In this document: piece after piece, positions 1 through 8,834 of the stretch
Numbering within the stretch: the first letter of the stretch is position 1
How the letters are laid out: the number at the start of each line of letters is the position of its first letter
Source of the DNA: Stakelama saccharophila
Lineage (GTDB): Bacteria > Pseudomonadota > Alphaproteobacteria > Sphingomonadales > Sphingomonadaceae
Reading direction: 5' to 3'
NCBI RefSeq assembly: GCF_032229225.1
Contig: NZ_CP135076.1
Location: 124,001 to 188,000 of the forward strand
DNA length: 64,000 bases
Translations under genes and position numbers: made by a program
Notes under the pieces: generated by a model
What the model saw: the letters and a program-made list of their open reading frames with translations, nothing else
Told to the model about the DNA's origin: nothing
Database searches by the model: none

Positions 1-358
1 CCCCAACGGATGCCTTGCCCTTTTTCGGCAGCGCAGTGTCGTCGATGATCAGCCAGGCCTTGTCGCCGCCGACCAGTTCGTTTGCTTGGCTCCACAAAGT
101 CTTTTCCAGCGGGGCGCTGTCCCACAGGCCTGCCCCGATGAAATGATGTAGCCGATCATAAGAAACAGCATCCGAGCGCGCCGCCATGGGCTGGATGCTC
201 TTTCGATCGCCTGGCCCAATTAGGCCGGCAATATAGGCCGGGCACATCCGCCGCCGCGTCTTATTCCCCAGACCTTCCAGATATGGCGCGAGCCACTCCT
301 CCAGATCTGCCTGCCAGTCCCCATCCATCGCCAGCCTCCACCAGAGCTGGCTCCCCAT
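1..358 (-). CDS. IS701-family transposase, N-terminal part (runs off the window)
   Basis: About 119 residues are present, starting at an ATG at 358; a second in-frame ATG at 328 (MDGDWQADLEEW) is the more usual family start. The N-terminal helical region contains GPGDRKSIQPMAAR and YDRLHHFIG, both typical of IS701 DDE transposases. The segment IIDDTALPKKGKASVG near residues 104-119 carries the first catalytic aspartate region. The reading frame is open to the window edge, so the gene may be intact outside. The only upstream neighbour is the polysaccharide-type gene it abuts. Confidence 0.8.
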   Translation of the reverse strand, partial: MGSQLWWRLAMDGDWQADLEEWLAPYLEGLGNKTRRRMCPAYIAGLIGPGDRKSIQPMAARSDAVSYDRLHHFIGAGLWDSAPLEKTLWSQANELVGGDKAWLIIDDTALPKKGKASVG

Positions 359-415
359 GAATCACGCAATCCGCTCCAAGGGAATCCCAAAAATTACACT
401 TCTGCCAAAGTAGTG
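1..415 (-). mobile_element. IS701-like insertion sequence, one end only
   Basis: The left window edge holds the 5' end of an IS701-like element whose transposase reads out of the window. The element probably ends near 415, because the next four bases (416-419) are CTAG, which fits the YTAR target known for this family. I could not see the other end, so no inverted repeat or target duplication can be matched. Confidence 0.6.
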
Positions 416-2155
416 CTAGATTAGAGAAAATTTTCTTCCGTCGTCCACCGCCGGCAATAGGTATCGCACGGTTCCGCGCCAAGGGCTTCGGTCGGCAAAG
501 CCTAATACGAGCTTTAATTCGCCGTGCTGTCCTCGTACCGCTCGCAAGGGGAAGCCTTCCGGCACCGCCTGCTTGGACTGGGCATGCCGAACCTGCCCAT
601 CAACAATTTCGAATTCTCCACGTAGCAACCTAAAGGTTTTGGCGGAACCGGCTACGACATCGATTACAAGATGATGATAATGTCTAAAAGATGAGAGCTT
701 CGCGATCGTTCGCGAGTGTCCAGTGGGCCATTCACAGATTATCTCCGCTGACTGAGGGTGCCATGTTAAATACACGCGCCCCTCCGCTAGACCAACTTCA
801 AGTTGTCGCATTTCTCGCATGGTTGAACCACCCGAATCTGGTCGCATATTCGTCAGCACTGATGGATGGCAAAGACCCTTGCCCGACCCGTCCACGATCT
901 GACAATTGGTTATTTCGATCTCAAAGCAGTTGGTTCCGTCGACGGCTATTGCATGGGCATCGGGTGCGAGATTGGCGAACCGCAAACCGTTGAAACGAAC
1001 CCGACGGGATGCGAAGACGTGGGCGGCGCAACGGGGGATCGAATGATTGGCATCGACCGCATCCCCCCCCGGCGTGCGGATGATGCCTCCCTCGAATAAA
1101 ACGGAGCTCGCTCCGGACGCTGCGAAGGCTACCTCGATTCCGGGTACCGCGAAGGACTTTCCCCCGCGCGTTACTGTGCCATCAAAATCGAGATCAAGGC
1201 CGCGTACTAAGATGTTTTTTTGGACGTCGTTGTCGCTGTTGTTCGTGACCTTAAACTGCCCGCCACGCGCATAAAAATTCTCGACAACGGCATGTTCCGG
1301 TGATTCCTCGAGAAACGCACAATATCCTTCTGCGTCATTGGCACGAGCAGCGTAGGAACAATCCCTCCAAGTTACTCGACGGGTTCCGCGAGCACACGAG
1401 ATGCCGCTATACCCAGAAAAGGCGACATTATCGTATACGACGTGGTCGGAAAAAGCGACGAAGCCCGTCGCTGCCTCCCCATCAATAATAGCGTCACGGA
1501 GAGATACGACATAGGCCAGCTGGATCGAATGTGAGTATACCACCTCGGGCGCATCGAAGGCACCAAGCCTGAAATTTTGCACAGTTGAGGCTATGCTAAG
1601 AGGCGCAGTTGGGCAAGTAACAAACGAGTCTCTACGATTGAGGTCAGCCTGTAACGGCGTCGAGAACTGCAGCGAGCTATCGTCTTCATCGACAGTGACG
1701 ACGGTGAGGAACTGCTTGTCAGCAGGAATGAGGTTGCCGCGAGAACTGTTCTGCGAACGCCCTCCCACGACCATAACGATCTGACCCGGCACGTAGCCTT
1801 TGATCGTTGCCGGGAAAATTCGTGCATCGCCGCGACGGACGTTCCGCAGCAATGGTTGAAACCAGTTCGTTGCCTCTCCGCGAGCTGCCCCGATTATCAG
1901 ACTCCCAGTTCTTCCAGTGCCAGCAATTTGCGCGCCGCCGTCGGACGTAACGAGTTGTCCATAGCCAGCAACGGTTAGGGGGCTGTGAACGTGCTGGAAA
2001 CCGACGCCTAGGGATCCATCATGATACTGCGACGTGCGCAGCCGTTGCTTAGAAAAGGCCGGCGCAGTCAGCGTTGTGCCTCCGGCGACTGCACCTACTA
2101 TAACCGCTCTGCGCGAGAGATTGGCTTCGCGCGGGCCACTAAGCGCGAATGTCAT
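416..2155 (-). CDS. Tat-exported right-handed beta-helix protein, possible polysaccharide lyase
   Basis: The 579-residue protein starts at an ATG at 2155, chosen because it directly precedes a twin-arginine signal (NLSRRAVIVGAVAGG, about residues 14-28). The frame is open upstream to 2314, but that part has no signal peptide. The middle (roughly residues 230-420) shows short repeated beta-strand turns such as VVYDNVAFSGYSGISC and VLFEGGIIRTPGGDAV, as in pectate-lyase-like parallel beta-helices. Substrate and catalytic residues cannot be read. The last residues (RKFSLI, stop TAG at 416-418) lie at the insertion-sequence junction, so the natural C-terminus may be lost. Its neighbours are an O-antigen-ligase-like gene and a small membrane protein, which suggests exopolysaccharide processing. 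Base composition is lower in GC than the rest of the window, a possible sign of transfer. Confidence 0.6.
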   Translation of the reverse strand: MTFALSGPREANLSRRAVIVGAVAGGTTLTAPAFSKQRLRTSQYHDGSLGVGFQHVHSPLTVAGYGQLVTSDGGAQIAGTGRTGSLIIGAARGEATNWFQPLLRNVRRGDARIFPATIKGYVPGQIVMVVGGRSQNSSRGNLIPADKQFLTVVTVDEDDSSLQFSTPLQADLNRRDSFVTCPTAPLSIASTVQNFRLGAFDAPEVVYSHSIQLAYVVSLRDAIIDGEAATGFVAFSDHVVYDNVAFSGYSGISCARGTRRVTWRDCSYAARANDAEGYCAFLEESPEHAVVENFYARGGQFKVTNNSDNDVQKNILVRGLDLDFDGTVTRGGKSFAVPGIEVAFAASGASSVLFEGGIIRTPGGDAVDANHSIPRCAAHVFASRRVRFNGLRFANLAPDAHAIAVDGTNCFEIEITNCQIVDGSGKGLCHPSVLTNMRPDSGGSTMREMRQLEVGLAEGRVYLTWHPQSAEIICEWPTGHSRTIAKLSSFRHYHHLVIDVVAGSAKTFRLLRGEFEIVDGQVRHAQSKQAVPEGFPLRAVRGQHGELKLVLGFADRSPWRGTVRYLLPAVDDGRKFSLI

Positions 2156-2522
2156 ACGGTCGCTACCGTTTGGTCGACGAGAACTGACACGCTGCTTCTC
2201 TCCTTCCGGCAATCTCCACAGAGTTGATAGCATATTCTTCACGCAGCGCTCACAACTGAGGATACCCCCCCATTGCATCAAACCCATTTCGATTTCGCCA
2301 GTGGTCAATCGCAATAAGCCTGAAGCCGCCAGCCACGTCTAAAATTTACAACACCAAGCAGCCTGCCGGTCGCCAAACATCAACTGCAGGAAGCCAGTTC
2401 ACATCTTAGGCATACGTTGGCTGCGCGAATTGCGCTCCGAAACCAAACATCCTCCACGATCTTGGCGCCTGTGAAAACTGAGAGTAACTCGCAGCGCGCA
2501 CCATTTTTAGAATGTTGCACAA
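2156..2522. other. Intergenic stretch, no recognised gene
   Basis: This 367-base stretch lies upstream of the beta-helix gene. It is clearly less GC-rich than the surroundings, especially about 2335-2530. I see no hairpin with a T-run, no RNA gene and no convincing ORF. It probably carries the promoter of the beta-helix gene. Confidence 0.4.
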
Positions 2523-2666
2523 TTAGTGGCCGAAGCGCTTAATTCCTCGCCGCCGCAGGCGAGCGCGTCGGCGGCGTAACAACCCTTTGACGGCGATGGG
2601 TACGCTAATCACCACCACTAGGGCAATCAGCCCATATCCAAGCAACTCTCTGTCCAAGTTGATCAT
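2523..2666 (-). CDS. Small basic single-pass membrane protein (47 aa)
   Basis: The frame starts at an ATG at 2666 and ends with TAA at 2523-2525. A short N-terminus (MINLDRELLG) is followed by a hydrophobic helix (about residues 11-29, YGLIALVVVISVPIAVKGL). A highly basic tail follows, with RRRR and RRR clusters up to residue 47. By the positive-inside rule the tail should be cytoplasmic. There is a weak GGAA eight bases before the start. It lies between the O-antigen-ligase-like gene and the beta-helix gene on the same strand, so it may belong to that polysaccharide unit. I do not recognise a family, and the function is unknown. Confidence 0.5.
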   Translation of the reverse strand: MINLDRELLGYGLIALVVVISVPIAVKGLLRRRRARLRRRGIKRFGH

Positions 2667-2787
2667 AGCATTCCGATATATTGGCCGCGCCCAATGCACA
2701 ATTTGAATGGAAGAAACTCAACTCAATAGGCCAGTCGGCGAAGATGAATTCGGTCGCTCAGCAATACATGAAGGCGGAGCTCACCGC

Positions 2788-4164
2788 CTATACTACGGCA
2801 TGATTCTCATCGAACTTCTGCCTACGACGACCCAACCAATAACCGGCCACGACGATCAACGCCATCATCAAAGGTGTTCGACTTGGATAGTCGAACGCGC
2901 TAGCGAAAAATACCAAAAGCAAAATTGCCGAACCACACCTCAGAGATGGCGCAGTCGTCCCGGCATTGGGCTTCCAAGCCGTTATACTGGCCGAGATCCA
3001 CCATACGCCCGCCGCTATAGCAAGAAAAATTCCAAGGGCACCACCTTCAATGGCTATTTCGAGAAAATCGTTGTGCGCGCGGTTGAAGTAGCTAGGCTTT
3101 AACAGCGCAAACGGTTCGTGGATCCGGAAGATCGGATCAAAGCTGCCAAGCCCTGTACCAACCGGGAAATATACATCGGTTATGTTCAGTACTTCCGGCA
3201 ACGCGCGGAGACGGAGATCTTCTGTTGTAGTCATGGCAAAAGCGCGGTCAATCGACGACGCTCGGTCTACCGAGACGGCAAGAATCACGACAACAGCTAC
3301 CAGCGCCAACACCGCCAGGACCGCGGCGGGAAACAGCCACTTCGGAAAGTGACGAAATGCCTTGCTCACGTGATCGCGCACTATAAACATCGCGATCGGA
3401 ACCGACAGGGCAGCCAATGCCATCCCCACTCGCGATCCACTTGCCAGCGCGGTCAGCAGAAACAACAGCAGCAACCCGATCGCAATCGGAGCACGCCACG
3501 TTAAATTGTGGCGGTCGAGGATGCCCCAGACCGGCGCCAGCAGGCAGCCAAACGCGAGGATCAACGCGAAGTGGTTGCGGTTGGCGAAGGGGCCGCTGAC
3601 TGAGCCCACATCATCAATGAACGGATTGTCGAAATGCGAGCCCGAGAACTGCATCAGCCCGAGCAGCATTGCTGCGGTGATGAGGATCAGCATCACTGTC
3701 GGCAGGCGGCGGCGATCCTCTTCGCCGAGAAGGCTCAGCAGCAACAGCGTCGCGGTCGGCACCAGAAGCGAGAACAGCGCATTCCAGGTGAGGCTCGGCA
3801 CGATCGAGATCGGCCGCCAGGGCTGTTCGTGCCCGGCAATCACGGCGGCCTGCGACATCCATTCGCGCCCCGGCAGGCTCTGCCAGATGCTGGGTGGCAG
3901 CGGGATGAGTTGCAAAACGGCCAGCGCCGCGGAGGCGGCCAGAAACCACCAGAGCGGCTTCGTCTCCGAAAAGGCGGGTCTGCCGCAGAACAGCAGGGCG
4001 ATCACGATCACCGCGACCGATGCGAACCGGACGACCACCTGCCCCAGTTGATCGGGCCGCGACGTGCCGCCGGCGATCCACAGGGCGCCCAGGAGCAGCA
4101 CCAGCAATATCAGCGGAAGTCCGGGGCGGCGGAATCGTGCGGCGGATGATCTGCGCGTCTGCAT
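2788..4164 (-). CDS. O-antigen ligase / Wzy-type polymerase family membrane protein
   Basis: This 458-residue protein has about ten to twelve hydrophobic segments. In the centre it carries a Wzy_C-like region with GPFANRNHFALILAFG and SGSRVGMALAALS, followed by a large loop containing RAHNDFLEIAIEGG. That loop is typical of the O-antigen ligase/polymerase family, which acts in the inner membrane on undecaprenyl-linked glycans. The family includes ligases, polymerases and protein glycosyltransferases, and sequence alone does not tell them apart. The neighbouring beta-helix exoprotein favours an exopolysaccharide role. The start at 4164 gives a normal basic N-terminus (MQTRRSSAARFRR) before the first helix. 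Confidence 0.8.
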   Translation of the reverse strand: MQTRRSSAARFRRPGLPLILLVLLLGALWIAGGTSRPDQLGQVVVRFASVAVIVIALLFCGRPAFSETKPLWWFLAASAALAVLQLIPLPPSIWQSLPGREWMSQAAVIAGHEQPWRPISIVPSLTWNALFSLLVPTATLLLLSLLGEEDRRRLPTVMLILITAAMLLGLMQFSGSHFDNPFIDDVGSVSGPFANRNHFALILAFGCLLAPVWGILDRHNLTWRAPIAIGLLLLFLLTALASGSRVGMALAALSVPIAMFIVRDHVSKAFRHFPKWLFPAAVLAVLALVAVVVILAVSVDRASSIDRAFAMTTTEDLRLRALPEVLNITDVYFPVGTGLGSFDPIFRIHEPFALLKPSYFNRAHNDFLEIAIEGGALGIFLAIAAGVWWISASITAWKPNAGTTAPSLRCGSAILLLVFFASAFDYPSRTPLMMALIVVAGYWLGRRRQKFDENHAVV

Positions 4165-4283
4165 CGTCTCTCGCGCTTATGAAATTTTGAGCCCGAAGCA
4201 AAGCGCAGGCTGCATCCATGGTGCAGAAAGGCATGCTGCGGGCGCCCTTCGCGGTGCGCCTCTGGCGAGCCGAAACGCATCCC

Positions 4284-5339
4284 TCACCCCAGCATCCCGA
4301 GCATCAGGAGCGCGAGCACGAACAGGAGCGCGATGATGCCCATGAACACCAGCAGCACCAGCTCGCGCCACAGCGCGGAAAACCAGGTGAGCCCATAGGC
4401 TTCCTTGAGCTGGCGGTGGACATGCCAGAGCGGGATCACCGTGCCGGCGATCGCCAACACCGTCGCGTTGACACCAACCGCCGCCGCGATCGTGATGCCA
4501 ATGAACAGCAGCGACATGAACGCGATCGAATAGGTCACGAACACCGCGTGATCGTACATGTGCACGCCGCGCTTCCAGAAGAAGAGCAGCCACATGAAGG
4601 GCAGCGAAATGGGGATCAGCAACCAGGAGAATTTATAGCTGCTCGACTGCAGCTTGTAGAGCATGAGCCCGGGGTTCTTCTGCCATTTCTCGATGCCGTG
4701 GTCGAGCCGTTTCCACCCGGTATGCGCTTCGCCGCCGCTCGCCGTCTGGAGACCCGGAGCGACGCGGTCGAGCGTCGACAGGCTCTCCTCGACATCGCGC
4801 AACTGCCGCTCGACCTGCTGCCGTTCGGCAGATCCCGCCGCGGCTTCGTCGCGCTTCGCGATCAGTTCCTTGCGATTGTCGCGGGCCTGGTCGCGGGCAT
4901 AATCGACGCCCGCCCTCACCTGCGCCGATCCGTTCAGCTCCGCCGGCGCGCTGATGCCGAGCACCATGAACACCGCGAACATCGTGAAGACGGAAAACAG
5001 GAACAGCGCCATCGGCGTCACGAAGCGCGCACGCTCGCCCGCGATATAGCGCCGGGTCAGCCGGCCGGGATGCCAGGCGAGCAGCGGCAAGGTGCGCCAG
5101 AGCTTGCCCTCGAAGTGAAGCACCCCATGTAGGAGTTCGTGACCGATCGCGCCGAGCGATCGATGGACATGGGCGCTCTGCCCGCAGCGATGACAGTGCG
5201 GACCCGACAGCCGGGTTCCGCAGTTTAGGCATAGACCGCCGCCGCCGTCGCCCGCATATTCGCCGTGCGACGGCTCTATGGCGCGCCCGATCAGCGCGCC
5301 GGTGGCGATGTCGCCCGCTGCTTCGATCCCCCCGGTCAT
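4284..5339 (-). CDS. DUF3667 family membrane protein with N-terminal zinc ribbon
   Basis: The ATG at 5339 gives a 351-residue protein, although the frame stays open far upstream as an antisense shadow of proA. Cysteines 37, 40, 49 and 52 (CLNCGTRL then CHRCG) form a zinc ribbon, followed by the family segment HELLHGVLHFEGKLWRTL. The following LTRRYIAGERARFVTPMALF precedes the first membrane helix. A charged loop of about 110 residues (roughly 120-230) separates it from three or four C-terminal helices. The family has no defined biochemical role. The gene is divergent from proA, with 66 bases between the two starts. Confidence 0.8.
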   Translation of the reverse strand: MTGGIEAAGDIATGALIGRAIEPSHGEYAGDGGGGLCLNCGTRLSGPHCHRCGQSAHVHRSLGAIGHELLHGVLHFEGKLWRTLPLLAWHPGRLTRRYIAGERARFVTPMALFLFSVFTMFAVFMVLGISAPAELNGSAQVRAGVDYARDQARDNRKELIAKRDEAAAGSAERQQVERQLRDVEESLSTLDRVAPGLQTASGGEAHTGWKRLDHGIEKWQKNPGLMLYKLQSSSYKFSWLLIPISLPFMWLLFFWKRGVHMYDHAVFVTYSIAFMSLLFIGITIAAAVGVNATVLAIAGTVIPLWHVHRQLKEAYGLTWFSALWRELVLLVFMGIIALLFVLALLMLGMLG

Positions 5340-5405
5340 GCCGGGTGGATTAGCACAGTTTTCGCGCGAATCGAGCGCCCGAATGACGAGGAACCGGAGG
5401 ACCGA

Positions 5406-6689
5406 ATGAACGCCACCGCCACGCCCATCACCGACAGCCAGAGCCCGGAGGCCATCGTCGCCGATATGGGCCGGCGCGCCCGCACCGCGGCAAAGACGCT
5501 CGCCACCATGTCGAGCGCCGACAAGGCCGCCGCGCTGAAACAGGCCGCCGCCGCGATCCGCGCGGATGCGGATGCGATCAAGCAGGCCAATGCGACGGAC
5601 ATGGAAAATGGCGAGGCCAAGGGCCTCACGCCCGCCATGCTCGACCGGCTGAAGCTCGACGACGACCGGATCGAGGGCATCGCCGCCGGCGTCGCGGCGG
5701 TGGCCGGCCTGGAAGACCCGGTCGGCACCGTCGTGTCGACCAGCGAGCGGCCCAACGGGCTGAAGATGCAGCGCGTGCGCGTGCCGATCGGCGTCATCGG
5801 CATCATCTATGAAAGCCGCCCGAACGTCACCGCCGATGCCGGCGCATTGTGCGCGATGTCGGGCAATGCCGCCATTCTGCGCGGCGGATCGGAAGCGATC
5901 GAGAGCAACCGCGCGGTGCACAAGGCGCTGGTGAAGGGCTTGACCGAGGGCGGTATGCCCGCCGACGCCGTGCAGCTCGTCCCAACGACCGACCGTGCCG
6001 CGGTCGGCGCGATGCTCACCTCGGCGGGCGTCATCGACCTGATCGTGCCGCGCGGCGGCAAGAGCCTGGTCGCGCGCGTGCAGGACGAGGCGAAGGTTCC
6101 GGTGCTCGCCCATCTCGACGGCATCAACCACACCTTCATCGACAAGGATGCGAAGCCCGAAATGGCACGCGACATCGTGGTCAACGCGAAGATGCGGCGC
6201 ACCGGCGTGTGCGGCGCGCTGGAGACGCTGCTGATCGACCGCGCCTATCCGGACCCGGCGCCGCTCATCGCCGCCTTGTCCGAATCCGGCTGCGAGGTGC
6301 GCGGCGATGCGGACGCGCAAAAGCTGGGCGCCAATATCGCCGCCGCCAATGACGAGGATTGGGATACCGAATATCTCGAGCCGATCGTGTCGGTGAAGTT
6401 CGTCGACGGGCTCGAGGGCGCGATGGCGCATATCGCCCAGCACAGTTCCGGCCATACCGACGCGATCGTGACGGAGAACAAGGACACCGCCGACAAATTC
6501 CTGGCCGCCGTCGATTCGGCGATCGTGATGTGGAACGCCTCCAGCCAGTTCGCCGATGGCGGCGAGTTCGGGCTCGGCGCGGAAATCGGCATTTCGACCG
6601 GTCGCCTGCACGCCCGCGGCCCCGTGGCGCTGGAAGGGCTCACCACCTATAAATGGGTCGTGCACGGCACCGGCCAGACGCGGCCGTAA
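5406..6689 (+). CDS. proA: Gamma-glutamyl phosphate reductase
   Basis: ProA catalyses the NADPH-dependent reduction of gamma-glutamyl phosphate to glutamate-5-semialdehyde, the second step of proline synthesis in the cytoplasm. The 427-residue length is normal. Family signatures include GVIGIIYESRPNVTADAG, the glycine-rich LRGGSEAI and the catalytic cysteine at residue 269 in RTGVCGALETLL. The start at 5406 follows a clear GGAGG (about 5396) and removes an upstream frame extension with no homology. proB is not in the window. An aldo/keto reductase follows after 82 bases. Confidence 0.96.
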   Translation: MNATATPITDSQSPEAIVADMGRRARTAAKTLATMSSADKAAALKQAAAAIRADADAIKQANATDMENGEAKGLTPAMLDRLKLDDDRIEGIAAGVAAVAGLEDPVGTVVSTSERPNGLKMQRVRVPIGVIGIIYESRPNVTADAGALCAMSGNAAILRGGSEAIESNRAVHKALVKGLTEGGMPADAVQLVPTTDRAAVGAMLTSAGVIDLIVPRGGKSLVARVQDEAKVPVLAHLDGINHTFIDKDAKPEMARDIVVNAKMRRTGVCGALETLLIDRAYPDPAPLIAALSESGCEVRGDADAQKLGANIAAANDEDWDTEYLEPIVSVKFVDGLEGAMAHIAQHSSGHTDAIVTENKDTADKFLAAVDSAIVMWNASSQFADGGEFGLGAEIGISTGRLHARGPVALEGLTTYKWVVHGTGQTRP

Positions 6690-6771
6690 CGCCTTCCGAC
6701 GGGACGTGCCCGCGCGCAAAAATCTCCGCGGCGGGCCGCGTCGCCACTACCGATCTCCAGGAGGTTCATTC

Positions 6772-7809
6772 ATGCGCTACAATCCGCTGGGCCGCACCGG
6801 CCTGTTCGTATCCGAACTCTGCCTCGGCACGATGACCTTCGGGTCGAAGGGCATGTTCGGCGAGATCGGCGGGCTGGGCCAGGACGATGCGGACAGGCTG
6901 GTGAAGACCGCGATTGACGCCGGCATCAACTTCATCGACACCGCCAACGTCTATTCGCTCGGCCAGTCCGAGGAGATCACCGGACAGGCGATTCGCAATC
7001 TCGGCCTGTCGCGCGCCGATATCGTGCTCGCGACCAAGGCGCTCGGGCCGATGGGCGACGGTCCCAATCGGCGCGGCGCCACGCGCAAGCATCTGCTCGA
7101 AGAGATCGAGGCCAGCCTGAAGCGGCTCGGCACCGATTATGTCGATCTCTACCAGGTGCATGGCTGGGATCCGGCCACGCCCATCGACGAAACGGTGCGC
7201 GCGCTGGAGACGATCGTGGCGCACGGCCATGCCCGCTATGTCGGCGTGTCCAACTGGCAGGCCTGGCAGGTGATGAAGGCGCTGGGCATTTCCGAACGGC
7301 TCGGGATCGCGCGCTTCGAAAGCCTGCAGGCCTATTATACCCTTGCCGGGCGCGACCTGGAGCGCGAGATCGCGCCGATGCTCGAATCCGAAGGGCTGGG
7401 CCTGATGGTGTGGAGCCCGCTCGCCGGCGGCTATCTGACCGGAAAGTATCGCGGTTCCGACAGCGGCGGCCGGCGCTCGGGTTTCGATTTCCCGCCGGTG
7501 GACGGCGATCGCGGCGATGCGGTGCTTGACGCGATGGCGCCGATCGCCAAGGCGCACGACGCGTCGATGGCGCAGATCGCGCTCGCTTGGCTGCTGCACC
7601 AGCCGCGGGTGACGAGCGCCATCGTCGGGGCGAAGAAGCTCGACCAGCTCACCGACAATCTCGGCGCCGTCGACATCGCCCTGACGCAGGACGATCTCGA
7701 ATCGCTCGGCGCCGCAAGTGCGTTGCCGCCGGAATATCCCGGCTGGATGCTCGAGCGGCAGGGCGAATATCGCCGCGATCAGATGGACCGGCGCCTAAGC
7801 GGACGATGA
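6772..7809 (+). CDS. Aldo/keto reductase
   Basis: The 345-residue (alpha/beta)8-barrel NADPH-dependent oxidoreductase shows the family catalytic tetrad: Asp56 and Tyr61 in FIDTANVYSLGQSEE, Lys89 in LATKALG and His130 in YQVHGWD. The C-terminal cofactor-binding part contains SAIVGAKKLDQLTDNL. A strong AGGAGG lies seven bases before the start. The stop overlaps the nadD start as ATGA, so the two genes are probably translationally coupled. The physiological substrate cannot be deduced; this group (YajO/Gcy-like) usually reduces aldehydes. Confidence 0.93.
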   Translation: MRYNPLGRTGLFVSELCLGTMTFGSKGMFGEIGGLGQDDADRLVKTAIDAGINFIDTANVYSLGQSEEITGQAIRNLGLSRADIVLATKALGPMGDGPNRRGATRKHLLEEIEASLKRLGTDYVDLYQVHGWDPATPIDETVRALETIVAHGHARYVGVSNWQAWQVMKALGISERLGIARFESLQAYYTLAGRDLEREIAPMLESEGLGLMVWSPLAGGYLTGKYRGSDSGGRRSGFDFPPVDGDRGDAVLDAMAPIAKAHDASMAQIALAWLLHQPRVTSAIVGAKKLDQLTDNLGAVDIALTQDDLESLGAASALPPEYPGWMLERQGEYRRDQMDRRLSGR

Positions 7810-8429
7810 AGGTCGGGCTGCTCGGCGGATCGTTCAATCCCGCGCACGAGGCACACCGGGCGCTGTCGCTCGACGCGATGCGGGCCTTGGCGCTGGACGA
7901 GGTGTGGTGGCTGGTATCGCCCGGCAATCCGCTGAAGGACGATCGCCGCGACATGGCGCCGTTCGCCGCGCGCATGGCGTCTGCCCGCGAAATGGCGAAG
8001 CGCGCGGCGATCCGGCCCACCGATATCGAGCGGCGGCTGGGCACGCGCTACACCTGTGACACGATCCGAAAGCTCAAGCGGCGGTTTCGCCAGCATGATT
8101 TCATCTGGCTGATGGGGGCGGACAATCTCGACCAGTTCCACCTCTGGCGCGACTGGCGGGGAATCGCGCGCGAGGTTCCGATTGCGGTGATCGCGCGTCC
8201 GGGGTATGATCGCCGTGCCCGGGCAGGTGTTGCCACGGGTTGGCTGCGGCGCTTCGTGCGGCCCGCAGGCCAGGCGAAAAACTGGACCAAGTGGAGATTG
8301 CCGGCCCTCGTGCGCTTGCGCTTCCGCCCCGATCCAATGTCGGCGACCGCGATCCGCGCCGCCGATCCGGCCTGGCACCGGCGCTTTGCGCCGTCCCCGC
8401 AAAATCCCGCACGGACTGAGCAAACCTAG
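7806..8429 (+). CDS. nadD: Nicotinate-nucleotide adenylyltransferase
   Basis: NadD transfers AMP from ATP to nicotinate mononucleotide to give deamido-NAD. Residues 4-17 hold the nucleotidyltransferase signature GLLGGSFNPAHEAH. WLMGADNLDQFHLW and the C-terminal SATAIRA (the ISSTxIR-type motif) are also present. At 207 residues it is normal for alphaproteobacteria. The start was set by the ATGA overlap with the preceding reductase. It begins the conserved nadD-rsfS-rlmH block; nadB lies 46 kb away in the same window. Confidence 0.95.
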   Translation: MKVGLLGGSFNPAHEAHRALSLDAMRALALDEVWWLVSPGNPLKDDRRDMAPFAARMASAREMAKRAAIRPTDIERRLGTRYTCDTIRKLKRRFRQHDFIWLMGADNLDQFHLWRDWRGIAREVPIAVIARPGYDRRARAGVATGWLRRFVRPAGQAKNWTKWRLPALVRLRFRPDPMSATAIRAADPAWHRRFAPSPQNPARTEQT

Positions 8430-8437
8430 GAGCTATC

Positions 8438-8821
8438 TTGGCCACATCCCCTCAAGTGACACGCGCGTCCGACCCCGACGAGGTGGCGGCGTTGCATCAG
8501 CTTGTGCTCGACTCCCTCGACGACGATCAGGCGGTCGAGACCGTGTCCATCCCGCTGGCGGGCAAGAGCAGCATCGCCGATTACATGGTCGTCGCCTCCG
8601 GCCGCTCGACCCGGCAGGTCGCCTCCATGGCGAACAAGCTCGCCGAGAAGATCAAGGCGCGGTTTCACCAGACACCCCGGATGGAGGGGCTGCCGACCGC
8701 CGACTGGGTGCTGATCGACGCCGGCGACGTGATCATCCACCTGTTCCGCCCGGAAGTGCGCAGCTTCTACAATCTCGAGCGGATGTGGGCGTTCGGCGAC
8801 ACGCCGGGCACCGACGCCTGA
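8438..8821 (+). CDS. rsfS: Ribosomal silencing factor RsfS
   Basis: RsfS binds ribosomal protein uL14 and blocks subunit joining when nutrients are low. The 127-residue protein contains the conserved core YMVVASGRSTRQVASMA, PRMEGLPTADWVLIDAGDVI and HLFRPEVRSFYNLERMW. The start is TTG at 8438, supported by TAGGAG eight bases upstream; no ATG is available before the conserved region. It sits eight bases after nadD and 13 before rlmH, the order seen in many alphaproteobacteria. Confidence 0.95.
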   Translation: MATSPQVTRASDPDEVAALHQLVLDSLDDDQAVETVSIPLAGKSSIADYMVVASGRSTRQVASMANKLAEKIKARFHQTPRMEGLPTADWVLIDAGDVIIHLFRPEVRSFYNLERMWAFGDTPGTDA

Positions 8822-8834
8822 CACCCACGCGCCC

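Noticed and set aside
5340..6719. N-terminal extension of the DUF3667 gene across proA
   Set aside because: The extension is antisense to proA. The zinc ribbon and membrane domain begin after the ATG at 5339, which is the natural start.
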